From NCBI GenBank assembly GCA_963576785.1, contig OY756146.1, forward strand, positions 1,550,001 through 1,614,000: a stretch of DNA of 64,000 bases, written 5' to 3'. A program made the translations under genes and the position numbers. The notes under the pieces were generated by a model. That model did not search any database. It saw nothing but the letters and a program-made list of their open reading frames with translations, and was not told where the DNA came from. How positions within the stretch are numbered: the stretch's first letter is position 1; each line of letters starts with the position of its first letter. This document shows, piece after piece, positions 36,327 through 47,039 of the stretch. Source of the stretch: Chlorophyllum brunneum. Lineage: Eukaryota > Basidiomycota > Agaricomycetes > Agaricales > Agaricaceae.

Positions 36327-37598
36327 ATGAGCAGCAGTAGCTCATCGAGAACACCGAGAAGACAGAGAGCTCCGAGACCAACCGACATCCAGGGTTCACC
36401 CGTAGCAACAGGATCCAAACGATCAACAGAACCAGAAATCCCTGAAGGCCTTAAACGGCAAAAATCCGAACACAGCATAGACGAGACCACAGCTCTATTT
36501 GAAACCGAATTCGACACAGAAGTCGCCGAGAACACATCCGATATAGATATCGCCGAAACCTACGAGGAAGAATCCGAACACAGCACAGACAAAGAACCAG
36601 CTCCGGTTGAAGAAGAAATCGACACAGCTCTATTCGAAACCGAATTCGACACAGAAGTCGCCGACGCCACAGCCGATATAGAAATCGCCGAAACCTACGA
36701 AAACGAACACAGCGAACCAGAGTCAGAACCAGAAATGACAGACGAGATCAACGTACCAAAGAACCTAGCCCTGGAACCAGGATATTTTAATGGGGATAGG
36801 ACCAAATTTGACGATTGGTGGAGAGCCATATCCTTATGGCTGATGTTCAACAAGATAGACGAAGAAGAACAGAAAATAGTAGCCATTTTGGCAAGGATGA
36901 AAGGAGGACTAGCAGGTCCTTACGCCAACACGCAACTACAAGCCATCCAGAATAAGAAAACACCGGCTTGGGAGGACTTTACGAAAGAAGTAGAAGCCAC
37001 ATTCTCCTTGGGGAATAGGAAAGCCATAGCAGAAGGAGAAATAGAGACGTTCAAACAGGGAAAGAAGAACACAGCAGACTTCTTAATCGAATTCGAAGCA
37101 TTAAGAGCCCAAGCAGGAACAGACGACACACATGCGATATTCCTTCTCAAACGCCACACCAGAGCAGACATTATTCGAACCATAGTGGGTTACCCGACAA
37201 CCTCCGTCCCAACAACATACAGCAAATGGAAAACCACGATCCTCGCAGTAGGACAAGGTTACGAAGCAACGGACATCACTAGAGGAGATGTCAAAACCAC
37301 CACCGGAGTTATCTATGGGGGAAGAGGACAACCCATGGAGATAGGACGACAAAAGGCAGACACCGATCAGACTGGAAAACCGAGGTGCTACAATTGTAAC
37401 CTCTATGGGCATATTGCCAAATACTGCAGGAAGAAGACAAAAGTCACGTACACCAAAATAACGTGTTACAATTGCGGTAAACAGGGCCACATCTCGAAGA
37501 ACTGCCGGGCACCCAAGAAAGCCCATATCAGAGAAGTCAACGAGGATGATGAACAAGAAATAGAGGAGAAAGAGGATTTTGTCGAAGGCTCCGAGTAG
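36327..37598 (+). CDS. Gypsy 1 gag with two CCHC zinc knuckles
   Basis: 423 aa without interruption, from an ATG. The N-terminal part is very acidic and Ser/Thr-rich and holds a tandem duplication of about 40 residues (each unit begins ALFETEFDTEVA). A capsid-like region follows (residues 150-300, with WWRAISLWL and FLIEFEALRAQAG). Near residue 354 and residue 380 are two knuckles, CYNCNLYGHIAKYC and CYNCGKQGHISKNC. Family knowledge: gag assembles the cytoplasmic particle and binds the element RNA through the knuckles. The 3' end overlaps the pol frame by about 15 codons. Gypsy 2 carries a homologous gag with a shorter acidic repeat, split by a LINE. Confidence 0.95.
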   Translation: MSSSSSSRTPRRQRAPRPTDIQGSPVATGSKRSTEPEIPEGLKRQKSEHSIDETTALFETEFDTEVAENTSDIDIAETYEEESEHSTDKEPAPVEEEIDTALFETEFDTEVADATADIEIAETYENEHSEPESEPEMTDEINVPKNLALEPGYFNGDRTKFDDWWRAISLWLMFNKIDEEEQKIVAILARMKGGLAGPYANTQLQAIQNKKTPAWEDFTKEVEATFSLGNRKAIAEGEIETFKQGKKNTADFLIEFEALRAQAGTDDTHAIFLLKRHTRADIIRTIVGYPTTSVPTTYSKWKTTILAVGQGYEATDITRGDVKTTTGVIYGGRGQPMEIGRQKADTDQTGKPRCYNCNLYGHIAKYCRKKTKVTYTKITCYNCGKQGHISKNCRAPKKAHIREVNEDDEQEIEEKEDFVEGSE

Positions 37599-40500
37599 GC
37601 GCAAACCCGCGAGCCAATAAAACTAGAGTTTCTGTTTTATCACACAATAGACGATATGTGATTCCCCAAAAACGAAACTCTACGCGCGAACTTCTCCTCG
37701 ACTCAACAATCCAGACAAGAAAAGGACGCAGACAAATCACAACCCTCGTAGACTCCGGATGCACCCACACGTGCATAGCACAACGAACAATAGACGAAGA
37801 ACAGATCCCGACTAAACCTCTGGAAACCCCAATCAGAGTGATCAATGCCGACGGCACAGAAAATAAAAAGGGAGAAATAACGGACAAGGCACAACTGGTA
37901 TTAAACAACGGCAACCACACGGAACAAATCGACGCTCTAGTAACACAATTGGAAAGCGCGGACTTATACCTGGGGCACGATTGGCTGGTCAAACATAACC
38001 CGGAAATCGATTGGAACAATCATGTCATACGATTCACGAGATGTCCAGAAGATTGCAAAACATCACATAGCAACATACGGTTCAACGAGAAAATACGGAC
38101 AGTCAAGGAACACATTGAAGAGAAAAAGGCGGACCGGACGGACGATGAAGATCTACCACCATACCTCCGACAGTACACCCATCTATTCAACAAAAAGAAC
38201 TTCGATAATCTACCCGCACACACGGTATGGGACCACGAGATAAATCTGTCAGAAGACGCACCCCCGGTACTGCAGTCCAAAGTTTACCCGATGACAATAA
38301 CGGAAAAACAGGAACTACAAAAATTCCTCGACGAAAACCTTGCCTCAGGACGTATCAGACCATCACAATCCCCCTACGCCACCCCATGCTTCTTTATACC
38401 AAAGAAAGACGGAACAAAACGCCTGGTGCAAGATTACAAGAAGCTGAATGAATACACCATCAAAGATAAAACGCCACTACCACTTATAAGCGAGGTGTTA
38501 GACCGACTAAAGGGCGCAAAAGTGTTTAATAAGCTCGACATCATTTGGGGATACAACAACGTCCGAATCAGGAAAGGAGACGAATGGAAGGCAGCGTTCG
38601 TAACAAACAACGGATTATTTGAACCTACGGTCATGTTCTTCGGAATGAGCAATTCACCGGCAACCTTCCAAAGAATGATGAACACGATATTCCGAGAACT
38701 ATTACATGAAGGGACGCTTGTCAACTACATGGACGATTTCGTCATTCCAGGAACCACACAGGAGGAACTCGAGAAAAGAACGACACGGTTCTTAGACATT
38801 GCAGCCAAACACCAGCTATACTTCAAACGATCAAAATGTATGTTCGACGCGAAAGAAATACCCATACTGGGCTTTGTGGTAGGACAGGGCAGCGTTAAAA
38901 TGGAGGAAGAGAAGGTGAAAGCAGTAAGGGAATGGCCAACACCCAAATCCGTGAAGGATGTCGAAAAATTCCTCGGCTTTGCAAATTTCTACCGACGATT
39001 CATACAAGACTTCAGTAACATAGCAACACCACTACATGAACTCAAGAAGAAAGACGCACAATGGTCATGGTCAGAACGGCAACAACAAGCATTCGAAGAA
39101 ATCAAGAAGAAAATCACGAGCGAACCAGTACTAGCGATGCCCCGAGATAAAGGACAATATAGAGTGGAGGTAGACGCATCAGGGTACGGGGTAGGAGCGG
39201 TATTATCACAAGACCAAGATAACCAGTGGCACCCAATCGCATTCCACTCGAGAACAATGACACCGGCAGAACGAAATTACCAGATCTATGACAAAGAACT
39301 ATTGGCAATCCGAGAAGCGGTCAAAACCTGGAGACAATATCTACTCGACGCCGACGAACCATTCGAGATATGGACGGACCACAAGAACTTGGAATACTTT
39401 AGGAAACCGCAACAACTCACAGGACGACAGGCGAGATGGCAACTGGAACTACAGGAATATCACTACACATTGAAACACATACCCGGAAAAACAAACACAA
39501 AAGCAGATGTGTTATCAAGACTAACGAAAACGGACACAACCAGAGACAACACAGATATCACGCTATTACCCGACCACTTATTCGACAACACTACCACCGA
39601 AATCAGACAAATGTGGGATATATCGGGAGAAGAAGACCTGAAACACCGACTGCGAAAGGAGCAGAGGAGAGAAACACAATGGTTAAGAGAAAAGGAGAAA
39701 CGACCAGAGGAGATATGGGAAACTGATGGATTACCCATCTTCGAAGGAAGAATATACGTACCACCAAACACCGAATTACGCCAAGAAATACTCCAACAAC
39801 ACCACGACAAAACGGACGTAGGACACCCGGGACAACATAAAATGATCGAACTCCTCAAAAGGACATATTGGTGGCCACAAATGCGTAACGATGTTAAACG
39901 ATACATCAAGGGATGTGACACATGTCAGAGAAATAAAATACTCCGAACACGACCTACCACACACCTCCATCTGTTACCAATACCCACTGGACCATGGGAA
40001 GAGATATCAATCGACATGATAGGACCACTGCCAGAATCGGAGGGATACGACGCGATACTTGTCATCGTTGATCGTTTCAGCAAAATGATCAGACTACGAG
40101 CAGTTAACACCACCCTATCATCTGAGGAACTAGGAGATATATATCGGGACGACATATGGAGACAACATGGGATACCACGCAGGATCATCAGCGACAGAGG
40201 CCCACAGTTCGCATCAAAATTCATGGCGGAACTTTGCAAAGCAACCGGCACCCAACGAAACCTATCCACGGCATACCATCCACAAACAGACGGTCAAACG
40301 GAGCGCATCAACCAAGATGTTGAGGCCTACCTCAGAAATGTAATCAATCACGCACAGAACAACTGGAAGAAATGGCTCAGCACGGCAGAATTCCAGTATA
40401 ACGATAAAACACATAGTGCCACAGGACATTCACCGTTCCAGATAGTATACGGACGACACCCATGGAAGGGTGACATCTCAAACGAGATCAAGGCTCCAGC

Positions 40501-41080
40501 AATCACGGAAAGAATACAAGAACTGCAGGACATATGCCAAGCAACGATCAAAATGCTCCAACAAAACCAGATACAGATGGAAAAGCGAAACAGCACAAAG
40601 CCAGAACACGAGTACCAAATAGGAGACCAAATTTGGCTGGAAGCAGACAATATTAGGACAACAAGACCAACAAAAAAATTAGATCACAAGAGATACGGAC
40701 CGTTCCGAGTAAAAGAAAAAATAGGCGAAACAAGCTACCGCCTGGAGCTACCTGAAACATGGGCGATACACGACGTATTCAACAGCAGACTACTTTCCCC
40801 CTATCACAACCCCGAGTATGACAGCCAGCGCACTCCGCCACCACCGATCCCCGAGATAATTAACGATGAAGAACACTACGAAGTAGACGAAGTCCGAGGA
40901 CACCGCATGAAAGGGAAACGAAAACAGTACCTAATACACTGGAAAGGATATACGTCCGAAGAAGATACATGGGAAGACGAAACAAACTTAGACAGCGCCA
41001 AGGAAGCAGTACAAGAATTCATAAGCAAGATTTCGAGGACGAAACCTATAAAAAGGGGAGGTAAAAAACAGCAACTATGA
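37553..41080 (+). CDS. Gypsy 1 pol: protease, RT, RNase H, integrase, chromodomain
   Basis: The frame is open from 37553 to the stop at 41078-41080 and has no internal stop. It overlaps the end of gag in the -1 frame, so it is probably made by programmed frameshifting; no ATG fits the start, and the first recognisable pol residues lie around 37658. Domains in order: protease TLVDSGCTHT (about 37748); RT with KDGTKRLVQDYKKLN, LDIIWGYNNVRI and the catalytic YMDDF (38728); RNase H VEVDASGYGVGAVLS (39170); integrase zinc finger HPGQHK...CDTCQRNK, catalytic blocks SIDMIGPLP, SDRGPQFAS and DGQTERINQ; then a chromodomain (about 40869-41030) with YLIHWKGYTSEEDTWE. The chromodomain classes it as a chromovirus; it is known to steer integration to chromatin marks. 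All catalytic residues are present. Confidence 0.96.
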   Translation, partial: TRNRGERGFCRRLRVGANPRANKTRVSVLSHNRRYVIPQKRNSTRELLLDSTIQTRKGRRQITTLVDSGCTHTCIAQRTIDEEQIPTKPLETPIRVINADGTENKKGEITDKAQLVLNNGNHTEQIDALVTQLESADLYLGHDWLVKHNPEIDWNNHVIRFTRCPEDCKTSHSNIRFNEKIRTVKEHIEEKKADRTDDEDLPPYLRQYTHLFNKKNFDNLPAHTVWDHEINLSEDAPPVLQSKVYPMTITEKQELQKFLDENLASGRIRPSQSPYATPCFFIPKKDGTKRLVQDYKKLNEYTIKDKTPLPLISEVLDRLKGAKVFNKLDIIWGYNNVRIRKGDEWKAAFVTNNGLFEPTVMFFGMSNSPATFQRMMNTIFRELLHEGTLVNYMDDFVIPGTTQEELEKRTTRFLDIAAKHQLYFKRSKCMFDAKEIPILGFVVGQGSVKMEEEKVKAVREWPTPKSVKDVEKFLGFANFYRRFIQDFSNIATPLHELKKKDAQWSWSERQQQAFEEIKKKITSEPVLAMPRDKGQYRVEVDASGYGVGAVLSQDQDNQWHPIAFHSRTMTPAERNYQIYDKELLAIREAVKTWRQYLLDADEPFEIWTDHKNLEYFRKPQQLTGRQARWQLELQEYHYTLKHIPGKTNTKADVLSRLTKTDTTRDNTDITLLPDHLFDNTTTEIRQMWDISGEEDLKHRLRKEQRRETQWLREKEKRPEEIWETDGLPIFEGRIYVPPNTELRQEILQQHHDKTDVGHPGQHKMIELLKRTYWWPQMRNDVKRYIKGCDTCQRNKILRTRPTTHLHLLPIPTGPWEEISIDMIGPLPESEGYDAILVIVDRFSKMIRLRAVNTTLSSEELGDIYRDDIWRQHGIPRRIISDRGPQFASKFMAELCKATGTQRNLSTAYHPQTDGQTERINQDVEAYLRNVINHAQNNWKKWLSTAEFQYNDKTHSATGHSPFQIVYGRHPWKGDISNEIKAPAITERIQELQDICQATIKMLQQNQIQMEKRNSTKPEHEYQIGDQIWLEADNIRTTRPTKKLDHKRYGPFRVKEKIGETSYRLELPETWAIHDVFNSRLLSPYHNPEYDSQRTPPPPIPEIINDEEHYEVDEVRGHRMKGKRKQYLIHWKGYTSEEDTWEDETNLDSAKEAVQEFISKISRTKPIKRGGKKQQL

Positions 41081-41177
41081 ACAGCAAACCTCGCATCTCA
41101 AGTAACCACTACACTCATCGCATCACTCGTGGTATTCACTTCACCCTTGACTTTGCCAACTATCTCTACAATACACC

Positions 41178-42014
41178 ATGCCCGCCGAACGCCAACTTAC
41201 CCCGTACCCCTACCTTGCAGAATTTGAAGAACTCGTCCCAGAAAGGACCAACCAGGAAGAAATCGTAGAAGGAGAAACCCTAGTTGACACCATAATACTA
41301 CTGGGAGCAGCAGTAAAAGCAACCCAAGAAGGAGCCTCGAAAATTATGGACACCTTATCCGACGCCACTCCAAGACTCAATCAGTTCATCATCAACGAAG
41401 GAAGGAGAGACCAACTGGAGAGACACTTGTACGAGATTAACGACGACTTGCAACTCCTCGTTATCTCCAACATACGAGCTCGGATGCACAGTATCCTTGT
41501 AGCCCTAGCAGAACGACTCAATACGTACGAATCCAGAAGCACAGACAACCTCTCCCACCACATCGTTAATCGACTACTCGTTAGTAACGACCCATTCCCC
41601 ATCCAACACCACATCTGCCACACATGCGAACAAAAGACGCAAGAAAGAACCGCCGCCAACCAGCTACTCCACCCCGACATCGAAGAGGAAGTCGCTCACC
41701 TCCAAACCATACTCACCACGGTAGTACCCCCCATCACACCCATGACTTTCCACCCGCCGACAGGATATAACACTTTGAAATCAGAAGGAGAAAAGGACAA
41801 CGATTATTGGAAAGAGACCGTGTACAAACTTTTAAGCAATCACACCAACGACAACACTACGTACAACAACCACACCCACTTCCTATTTAAAGAAGGACCA
41901 CCACACGCACCCCTCTGGATTGGTTTACGACGTGTTGACAAGACACCTCTCATTGGAGGAAACAAGAAGGACTTGGCCAGAGCTCTGGGAGCAGCCGTAC
42001 CTATGAACGAGTAA
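41178..42014 (+). CDS. Gypsy 1 third ORF, unknown function
   Basis: 278 aa from an ATG in good context, 97 bp after pol, ending 117 bp before the 3' LTR. I recognise no domain. It has no signal peptide and no membrane segment, so it is not a retroviral-type envelope protein. It looks helical and acidic: TLVDTIILLGAAVKATQEGA, RRDQLERHLYEINDDLQ, MHSILVALAERLNTYESR. A possible metal pair HHICHTC sits mid-protein, and GLRRVDKTPLIGGNKKDLAR lies near the C-terminus. A clear homologue occupies the same position in gypsy 2 (48761-49587), so the ORF belongs to this family and was retained across divergence. How it is translated (separate RNA, reinitiation) is unknown. Confidence 0.85.
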   Translation: MPAERQLTPYPYLAEFEELVPERTNQEEIVEGETLVDTIILLGAAVKATQEGASKIMDTLSDATPRLNQFIINEGRRDQLERHLYEINDDLQLLVISNIRARMHSILVALAERLNTYESRSTDNLSHHIVNRLLVSNDPFPIQHHICHTCEQKTQERTAANQLLHPDIEEEVAHLQTILTTVVPPITPMTFHPPTGYNTLKSEGEKDNDYWKETVYKLLSNHTNDNTTYNNHTHFLFKEGPPHAPLWIGLRRVDKTPLIGGNKKDLARALGAAVPMNE

Positions 42015-42118
42015 AAACACTCGTCGGGTTCTTTTTTTCTTAAAACTTTAACAAATTCCATATGTTCTATCTTACAAAGGACCTTTACAGTAATACGTAC
42101 CATGAGGACATGAAGCTT

Positions 42119-42131
42119 GAAAGGGAGGTAT
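42119..42131 (+). promoter_or_regulatory. Gypsy 1 polypurine tract
   Basis: GAAAGGGAGGTAT directly abuts the 3' LTR at 42132. This is the expected plus-strand primer site. The same tract abuts the gypsy 2 3' LTR at 48654 on the other strand. Confidence 0.8.
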
Positions 42132-42431
42132 TGTTACGAATCATAGGCCGTTCATTCCTATCATGCGCCCGTTACCTCGTGTACTCTCATACTTGTTTCA
42201 TCTCCTGTATCACCCTAGAGGCGGTGCCTCCTACCTGACTCGTTCTACCCCTCTCCTCTGACTCCGTTACTCGACTCCCTTATTATTAGCCTCTACCACT
42301 AGTATATAAAGTGTAGTAATACTTGATGTATTCCTTACACTTTACCAATCGTATCATCCCTTCTTCCCTTCTCTACTTCCTTTCCTTTATCCAAAGGCTT
42401 GCAACCTGAGTCAGAGACTAAGGTCGTAACA
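42132..42431 (+). repeat. Gypsy 1 3' LTR
   Basis: 300 bp, no difference seen from 35934-36233 when read side by side. Confidence 0.96.
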
Positions 42432-42436
42432 GTACC

Positions 42437-45400
42437 CTTGTAGGGTAGGAAGGCATATCCTGCTAGAAGAGGCATTTGAGTTGGCTTTGTGGTGACACCA
42501 AATTTAGCAAAAACTTTATCAAGATATAAGATCTGATTGACATAGATCTGCTTGTTCTTCCAGTCCCGTGAGATAGTCATGCTGAGAAACTCAGTGGTTT
42601 CTCCCAGGTCACAACATTCCCATCATTCCATGAAGTTTTTCTTCATTTGGTAATAGAAGAGGCACTTCTTGCCCATGAAAACAACATTGTCAACATAGAT
42701 AAGGGCAATCATAATCAAGCCAGTCTTTGGACAGCAATTATAGTATACTCCAGCATTAGATAAAGATTGCTTGAAGCCTATAGCAAGCAGTGACTTTGTC
42801 ATCATGCACTACCAAGCTAAGCCAGCTTGCTTAAGACCGTACAATGCTTTTTGTAACCTCCACACTTTATTACATCCAAGTGTGAATCCTTTCAGTTGTT
42901 CCATGAAGATTTCTTCATCCAGATGGCCATATAAATAGGTGGTTTTTATGTCAATGCTTTCGATCTCCCAGTTTTCAACTACTGCTAAGGAGAACAGGAG
43001 ACAAAAAGTTTCATAGTGGACAACTGGAGAGAAAAGCTCATTGTAGTCAAGACCTTCCTTCTGTGAGAAACCTTTAGCCACTAGTTGAGCATGGTGATAA
43101 CTATCTGACTTAGTGTTGAAGACCCATCTGTTTTTTTACAATATTAACACCCTTGGTAGGATAATCTACTAACTCATACATATTGCATTTCCTAAGAACA
43201 TCAAGCTCTTCAAGGCATGCCTTAAGCCATTTGTTACACTCAAAAGGCAGCAACTTGGCAAGGTCCCAAAATTGGACTAGCTATGGCAATGGAGTAGTTG
43301 CACTAGCCTTGGAAAGGTAGTAATGGATTAACTCTATACCATCTTCATGAATTAATCAGTGAAGCTCTTTCTCACTTGGCTCAAGCATGGGTAAATCAAT
43401 ATCAATGTTCTGCTCATGTACTGGCAAGGGAGGTTACGGTCTATCAGGTACATACTCATTCTCTCCTGAAATACAATTACCAAGGCCTGGGGGGGTATTG
43501 GGTCAGCTAGGGTTCTATTGTCCTTGTCTTGGCTAACTAAAAGGTTTGTACCTTTCATAGTCCCTAAGAATATCCTTCAGGTGTTGGTGGTTTCCATAAA
43601 TATTCCCTTCTCTCCATGGAACCTGAAGGATGGTTTGATCATGGAGTTTTCTTGGTGCCTCAATGTCTAGATGAGGAATGAAGATCTCTTCCGGAATGGA
43701 CATAGGAACCCAGTTATCAGCATATGGATTAGGTGCAGGTGCAGCCTCCTCAATGTCATCCTCAACCTTAACTCCTTCTGGAGGCCAAAATAGTAGAGGT
43801 GGAGAGGAAGGTGGAGTGGGATCCTTATAGGATAATCCTAAAGAAGATCCTTTAGAAGAGGAAGAAGGCAGAGGCGACAGAGTCTGCTCTCTGGGACTAG
43901 GAATAGAAGATTATGAATAAGGAGGTGCCAGTGGTGGTCTAGCTTGTAGCACACTCAGACTGGATGGTCCTAGAACAAATCCATCTCCAAAAGGAGAAGG
44001 ATTTGGGATATCTTGATCATTAGAATTGCTATTATTAGGTAGCAATTGACCTTGTTGTTTAGACTGTAATGGACATCTGGGAAAATAGAGTTCATCAAAG
44101 ACAGCATGGGGGGAGACAAAGATAGAATTGTTCCACTGATGGTGCATAAACTTAAAGTTGCTACTATCACTTGTATAACCAATGAAGATCATCAATTCTG
44201 ATTTGGGTGCAAGTTTATCTTGCTGCACCTCATTAGGAAGGTATATGTAGGCCCCACAACTGAACACTCAGAGATGAGAAACATCAGGTTTCCTTCTGAA
44301 CCATGTCTCATAGGGGGTGACCCATTTCAGGTACTTCATAGGTGTTCTATTATAGACATAAGCAGCCATATCAAAAGCAAACTCCCAGTAGCTAGCCAAA
44401 GCATGCTTCAAGTCACATAGATTGCGCTTTCTCTAGAAGTATTCGATTAAGATGTTTGGCATGCCCATTCTGTTGGTGAATGTGCAGCACACTTGTTTTA
44501 TGAAGGATTTCTTTCTCAGTGAAGTAGTCCTTGAGTTCCTGAGATAGGTACTCTCCTTCATTATTAGAGTGCACTCACTTAATGTGTTTGCCTATTTGGT
44601 TCATCACCAATTCAGCATATGCCTTGAAGGCACGTACAGCATCTGATTTATTGTGCAAAAAAAAAATGCATACAGAGGAAGAGTAGTTATCAAGGAATGT
44701 CATAACCTATTTGAACTTGTGATAGGACAAGATAGGGAGCTCCTGAAGATCTGAATGGATCAATTCAAGGATTTTGGATGCACAAGATGTATTTTCATGG
44801 TAGGCCTTGTTTAGCAGCTTTCCAAGCACACAACCAAGGCAAACCTTCTGTTCTCTTAGTAGAAGTACTGGGACAGATTCTGTGTGTTTTGGCACATAAC
44901 CCAGAGCCTGATCAGATAGGTGTGCAAATCTTTGATGCCAGATATCATGAGATGTGGTATTCTTATTGATCAAAGCCAAAGAGAATCGAAGATCTCCATT
45001 GTGCAAGATGCATATGTTTATAAAGTGAACTTGGTTCGAAGAAATACCCTAGCAACATTGTCTGCTCAGGAATGGCTTACCACAAATGTCACAAATGATG
45101 GTCTTCCCATTTAATGTTTCTGCAATCAGACTGGTTTTATCCATGATGGATCTGGTTGAGAGAAGTCTCATATCTAACTTTGGTATGTGATATACTAGGT
45201 GAAGGCACAAAGTATGCTACTGGACTTTGCCAGACTTAAGTTTTACTTCTGTCTCTAAATAGACAGTGCCATAGGATCTGATAGAGAGAGTGGATCCATC
45301 TGCAATCTGCACTGATCCAAAAGAACCTTCAACAACATTGACAAGATCCCTCTTGTTTGATATAACATTGAGGAAGGTACTGGAGTTTAAAAGCCATTCA

Positions 45401-45483
45401 TCACTCATTTTGCAAGGTTGCCTATTCATTGTGCATCCACATACACTACTACAGCTATGTGTTATTTCACACATGTTCTTCAC
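42437..45483 (-). pseudogene. Copia B protease, integrase and reverse transcriptase, disabled
   Basis: Minus-strand pieces in order from the right: protease region EWLLNSSTFLNVIS near 45400 (the expected DSG is NSS, so the catalytic Asp is lost), GAG-pre-integrase DIWHQRFAHLSDQA with VCLGCVLGK (45006-44707), integrase HSDLQELPILSYHKFK, the C-terminal integrase domain GAYIYLPNEVQQDKLAPKSE (44267-43911), RT FSQKEGLDYNELFSPVVHYE and IDIKTTYLYGHLDEE (43081-42809), and YVDN in place of YVDD (near 42700). Stops separate nearly every piece. Family knowledge: these are the copying and integration enzymes of copia. Loss of two catalytic Asp residues confirms it is dead. Confidence 0.87.
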
Positions 45484-45525
45484 TCTTGAAAACAGAGGAG
45501 AAAATATTATTTCTGAAGTATATAA

Positions 45526-46990
45526 TCACATATAGTCATATACATAAATGGTCTGGCTATTTATCCAAGTATCTATATTGGCTAAGATTGCACTCTGTGC
45601 ACCCAGTTGAGAGTCTTCTTGGACATCAGCAATGCATACAATACTCCTGCAGCAATCTTCAGATTTGTGTGAAGAGCTAGTGAGATTTGGCTTATCTGCC
45701 ATTGCTTCATTGGAGTAATCCTTATCCTCCAATTCTATTGATACTGCATCCTCATCTTTTTTGACAATGGTTGGAGCAGGAATGCTTATGACTGAAGTGG
45801 CAGCTGGAGTGGTGCTGAACAGTTTGTCAACTTCCATGATGGAGGTAGTCATCAGAGGTGAGGCTAGTTGGTAGAGAGAAGTGCTTCCCATGTATTTCTC
45901 ATAAGAATCCAAGGCTTTTGCCTTGGTAGCCGCATACAGAGTTGGGCAGTACCAAGGATCCTGAGTTTTCTTCTTAGCAGGATTCTTGATCTACAAGAAA
46001 AGGGAAGGTGGGAGAGGTACTGAGAACTGCACCTCATTAATAAGACTGCAAGTACTCTTCTTTAGATTAGTAGTCAACTTGGTAAAGCCAAAGTTGACCG
46101 AATCCATTGTATATGCCAGTTGCCCAGTATTGTATCCAGAGGGAGCTGGTTGCCCAGCATCAACCTTGTTGGCTCAGCCTTTGCTACTACTCCTTGCACT
46201 GCATTGCCTCTTCTTCTTATTGCTATCCTCCTAAGGCTGCTGCTACTGTGGGGGTCACTGTTACTGCTGCTGCTGAGGGTGCAACTACTGCCCTGGATAC
46301 TGCTGCTTCTGTGGGGGACTGTGCTACTACTGCTGCTACTGTCCCTAATAGCAAGGGGGCATGCCTTGTGATTTAACACTGGTGAACTTATTCACCAATT
46401 GGTTTGCCTTAAGTGTTGACCAATGGTTCATAATAGCCCTGTGGACCAAAGCAAAGGTGACTGTGGGAATCTGGGTATTTACCATTAAGAAGGGTGTAAT
46501 GATATTCCAGGCATTTGGAATGCCAGAAAGAAGAGTCATAGCCTTAATGATCTTGGGTATGACACAATTGTTATTAGTGTCAAGCTGTTTGTACAGAATA
46601 GCGAGCTTGGCAATTGGGCCGGAGAGGTCCTCATTTGGATGGAGATAAAAGTGGATTGTCTCAACATACTTAAAATAGAGTCCAGAGATGGACTTTAAGC
46701 TGTATGCAGTATAAAGATACACTCACATGCTGTTGATGTTGGGGAGATTCCCCTTGATTATCTTGGCAGGTAGTTTACTCTTGATAATTGAGTAAACTAC
46801 CCTGTGCATGTGCACCCGAGCAGCATGTTTGATTGCCTTCTGCCCTGTAGAAGGGGGAACAATCACATAGGTAGGGACTAGGATGTGAATTTACAATAAG
46901 GAAGTTAGCAGAAATTCATCACTGATGATAGAAGTTCTGTTGGTAGAGAAACTAAGACAAGAGCATTCTGCATTCAGTCCACTCACTTAT
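45526..46990 (-). pseudogene. Copia B gag, disabled
   Basis: The minus strand reads STGQKAIKHAARVHMHRVV, SKLPAKIIKGNLPNINSM, a TGA where an Arg codon is likely, then HPNEDLSGPIAKLAILYKQ and AMTLLSGIPNAWNII, followed by a Gln/Ser-rich low-complexity segment (about 46200-46350, CAG-like runs) and CRSIVCIADVQ. The layout matches a copia gag. Upstream of about 46990 the copia sequence stops and AT-rich mitochondrial-like DNA begins, so the true start is not defined. Confidence 0.75.
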
Positions 46991-47039
46991 TATAATTGGT
47001 GGTTCCAGAAAATTTTAACTTACTTAGGCTGCTGTAGCT

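Larger units (their letters stand above)
35934..42431 (+). mobile_element. Ty3/gypsy chromovirus 1, apparently intact and young
   Basis: 6.5 kb element with two 300 bp LTRs (35934-36233 and 42132-42431) that read as identical base for base, and the 5 bp duplication GTACC on both sides (35929-35933, 42432-42436). Three long uninterrupted frames follow: gag, pol with a C-terminal chromodomain, and a third ORF. A purine tract GAAAGGGAGGTAT (42119-42131) borders the 3' LTR. It lies inside copia B pol. Intact frames and matched LTRs imply recent insertion and possible activity. Confidence 0.97.

Noticed and set aside
46200..46350. CTG/CAG-rich run as a microsatellite
   Set aside because: The repeats are imperfect and belong to the Gln/Ser-rich low-complexity part of copia B gag.
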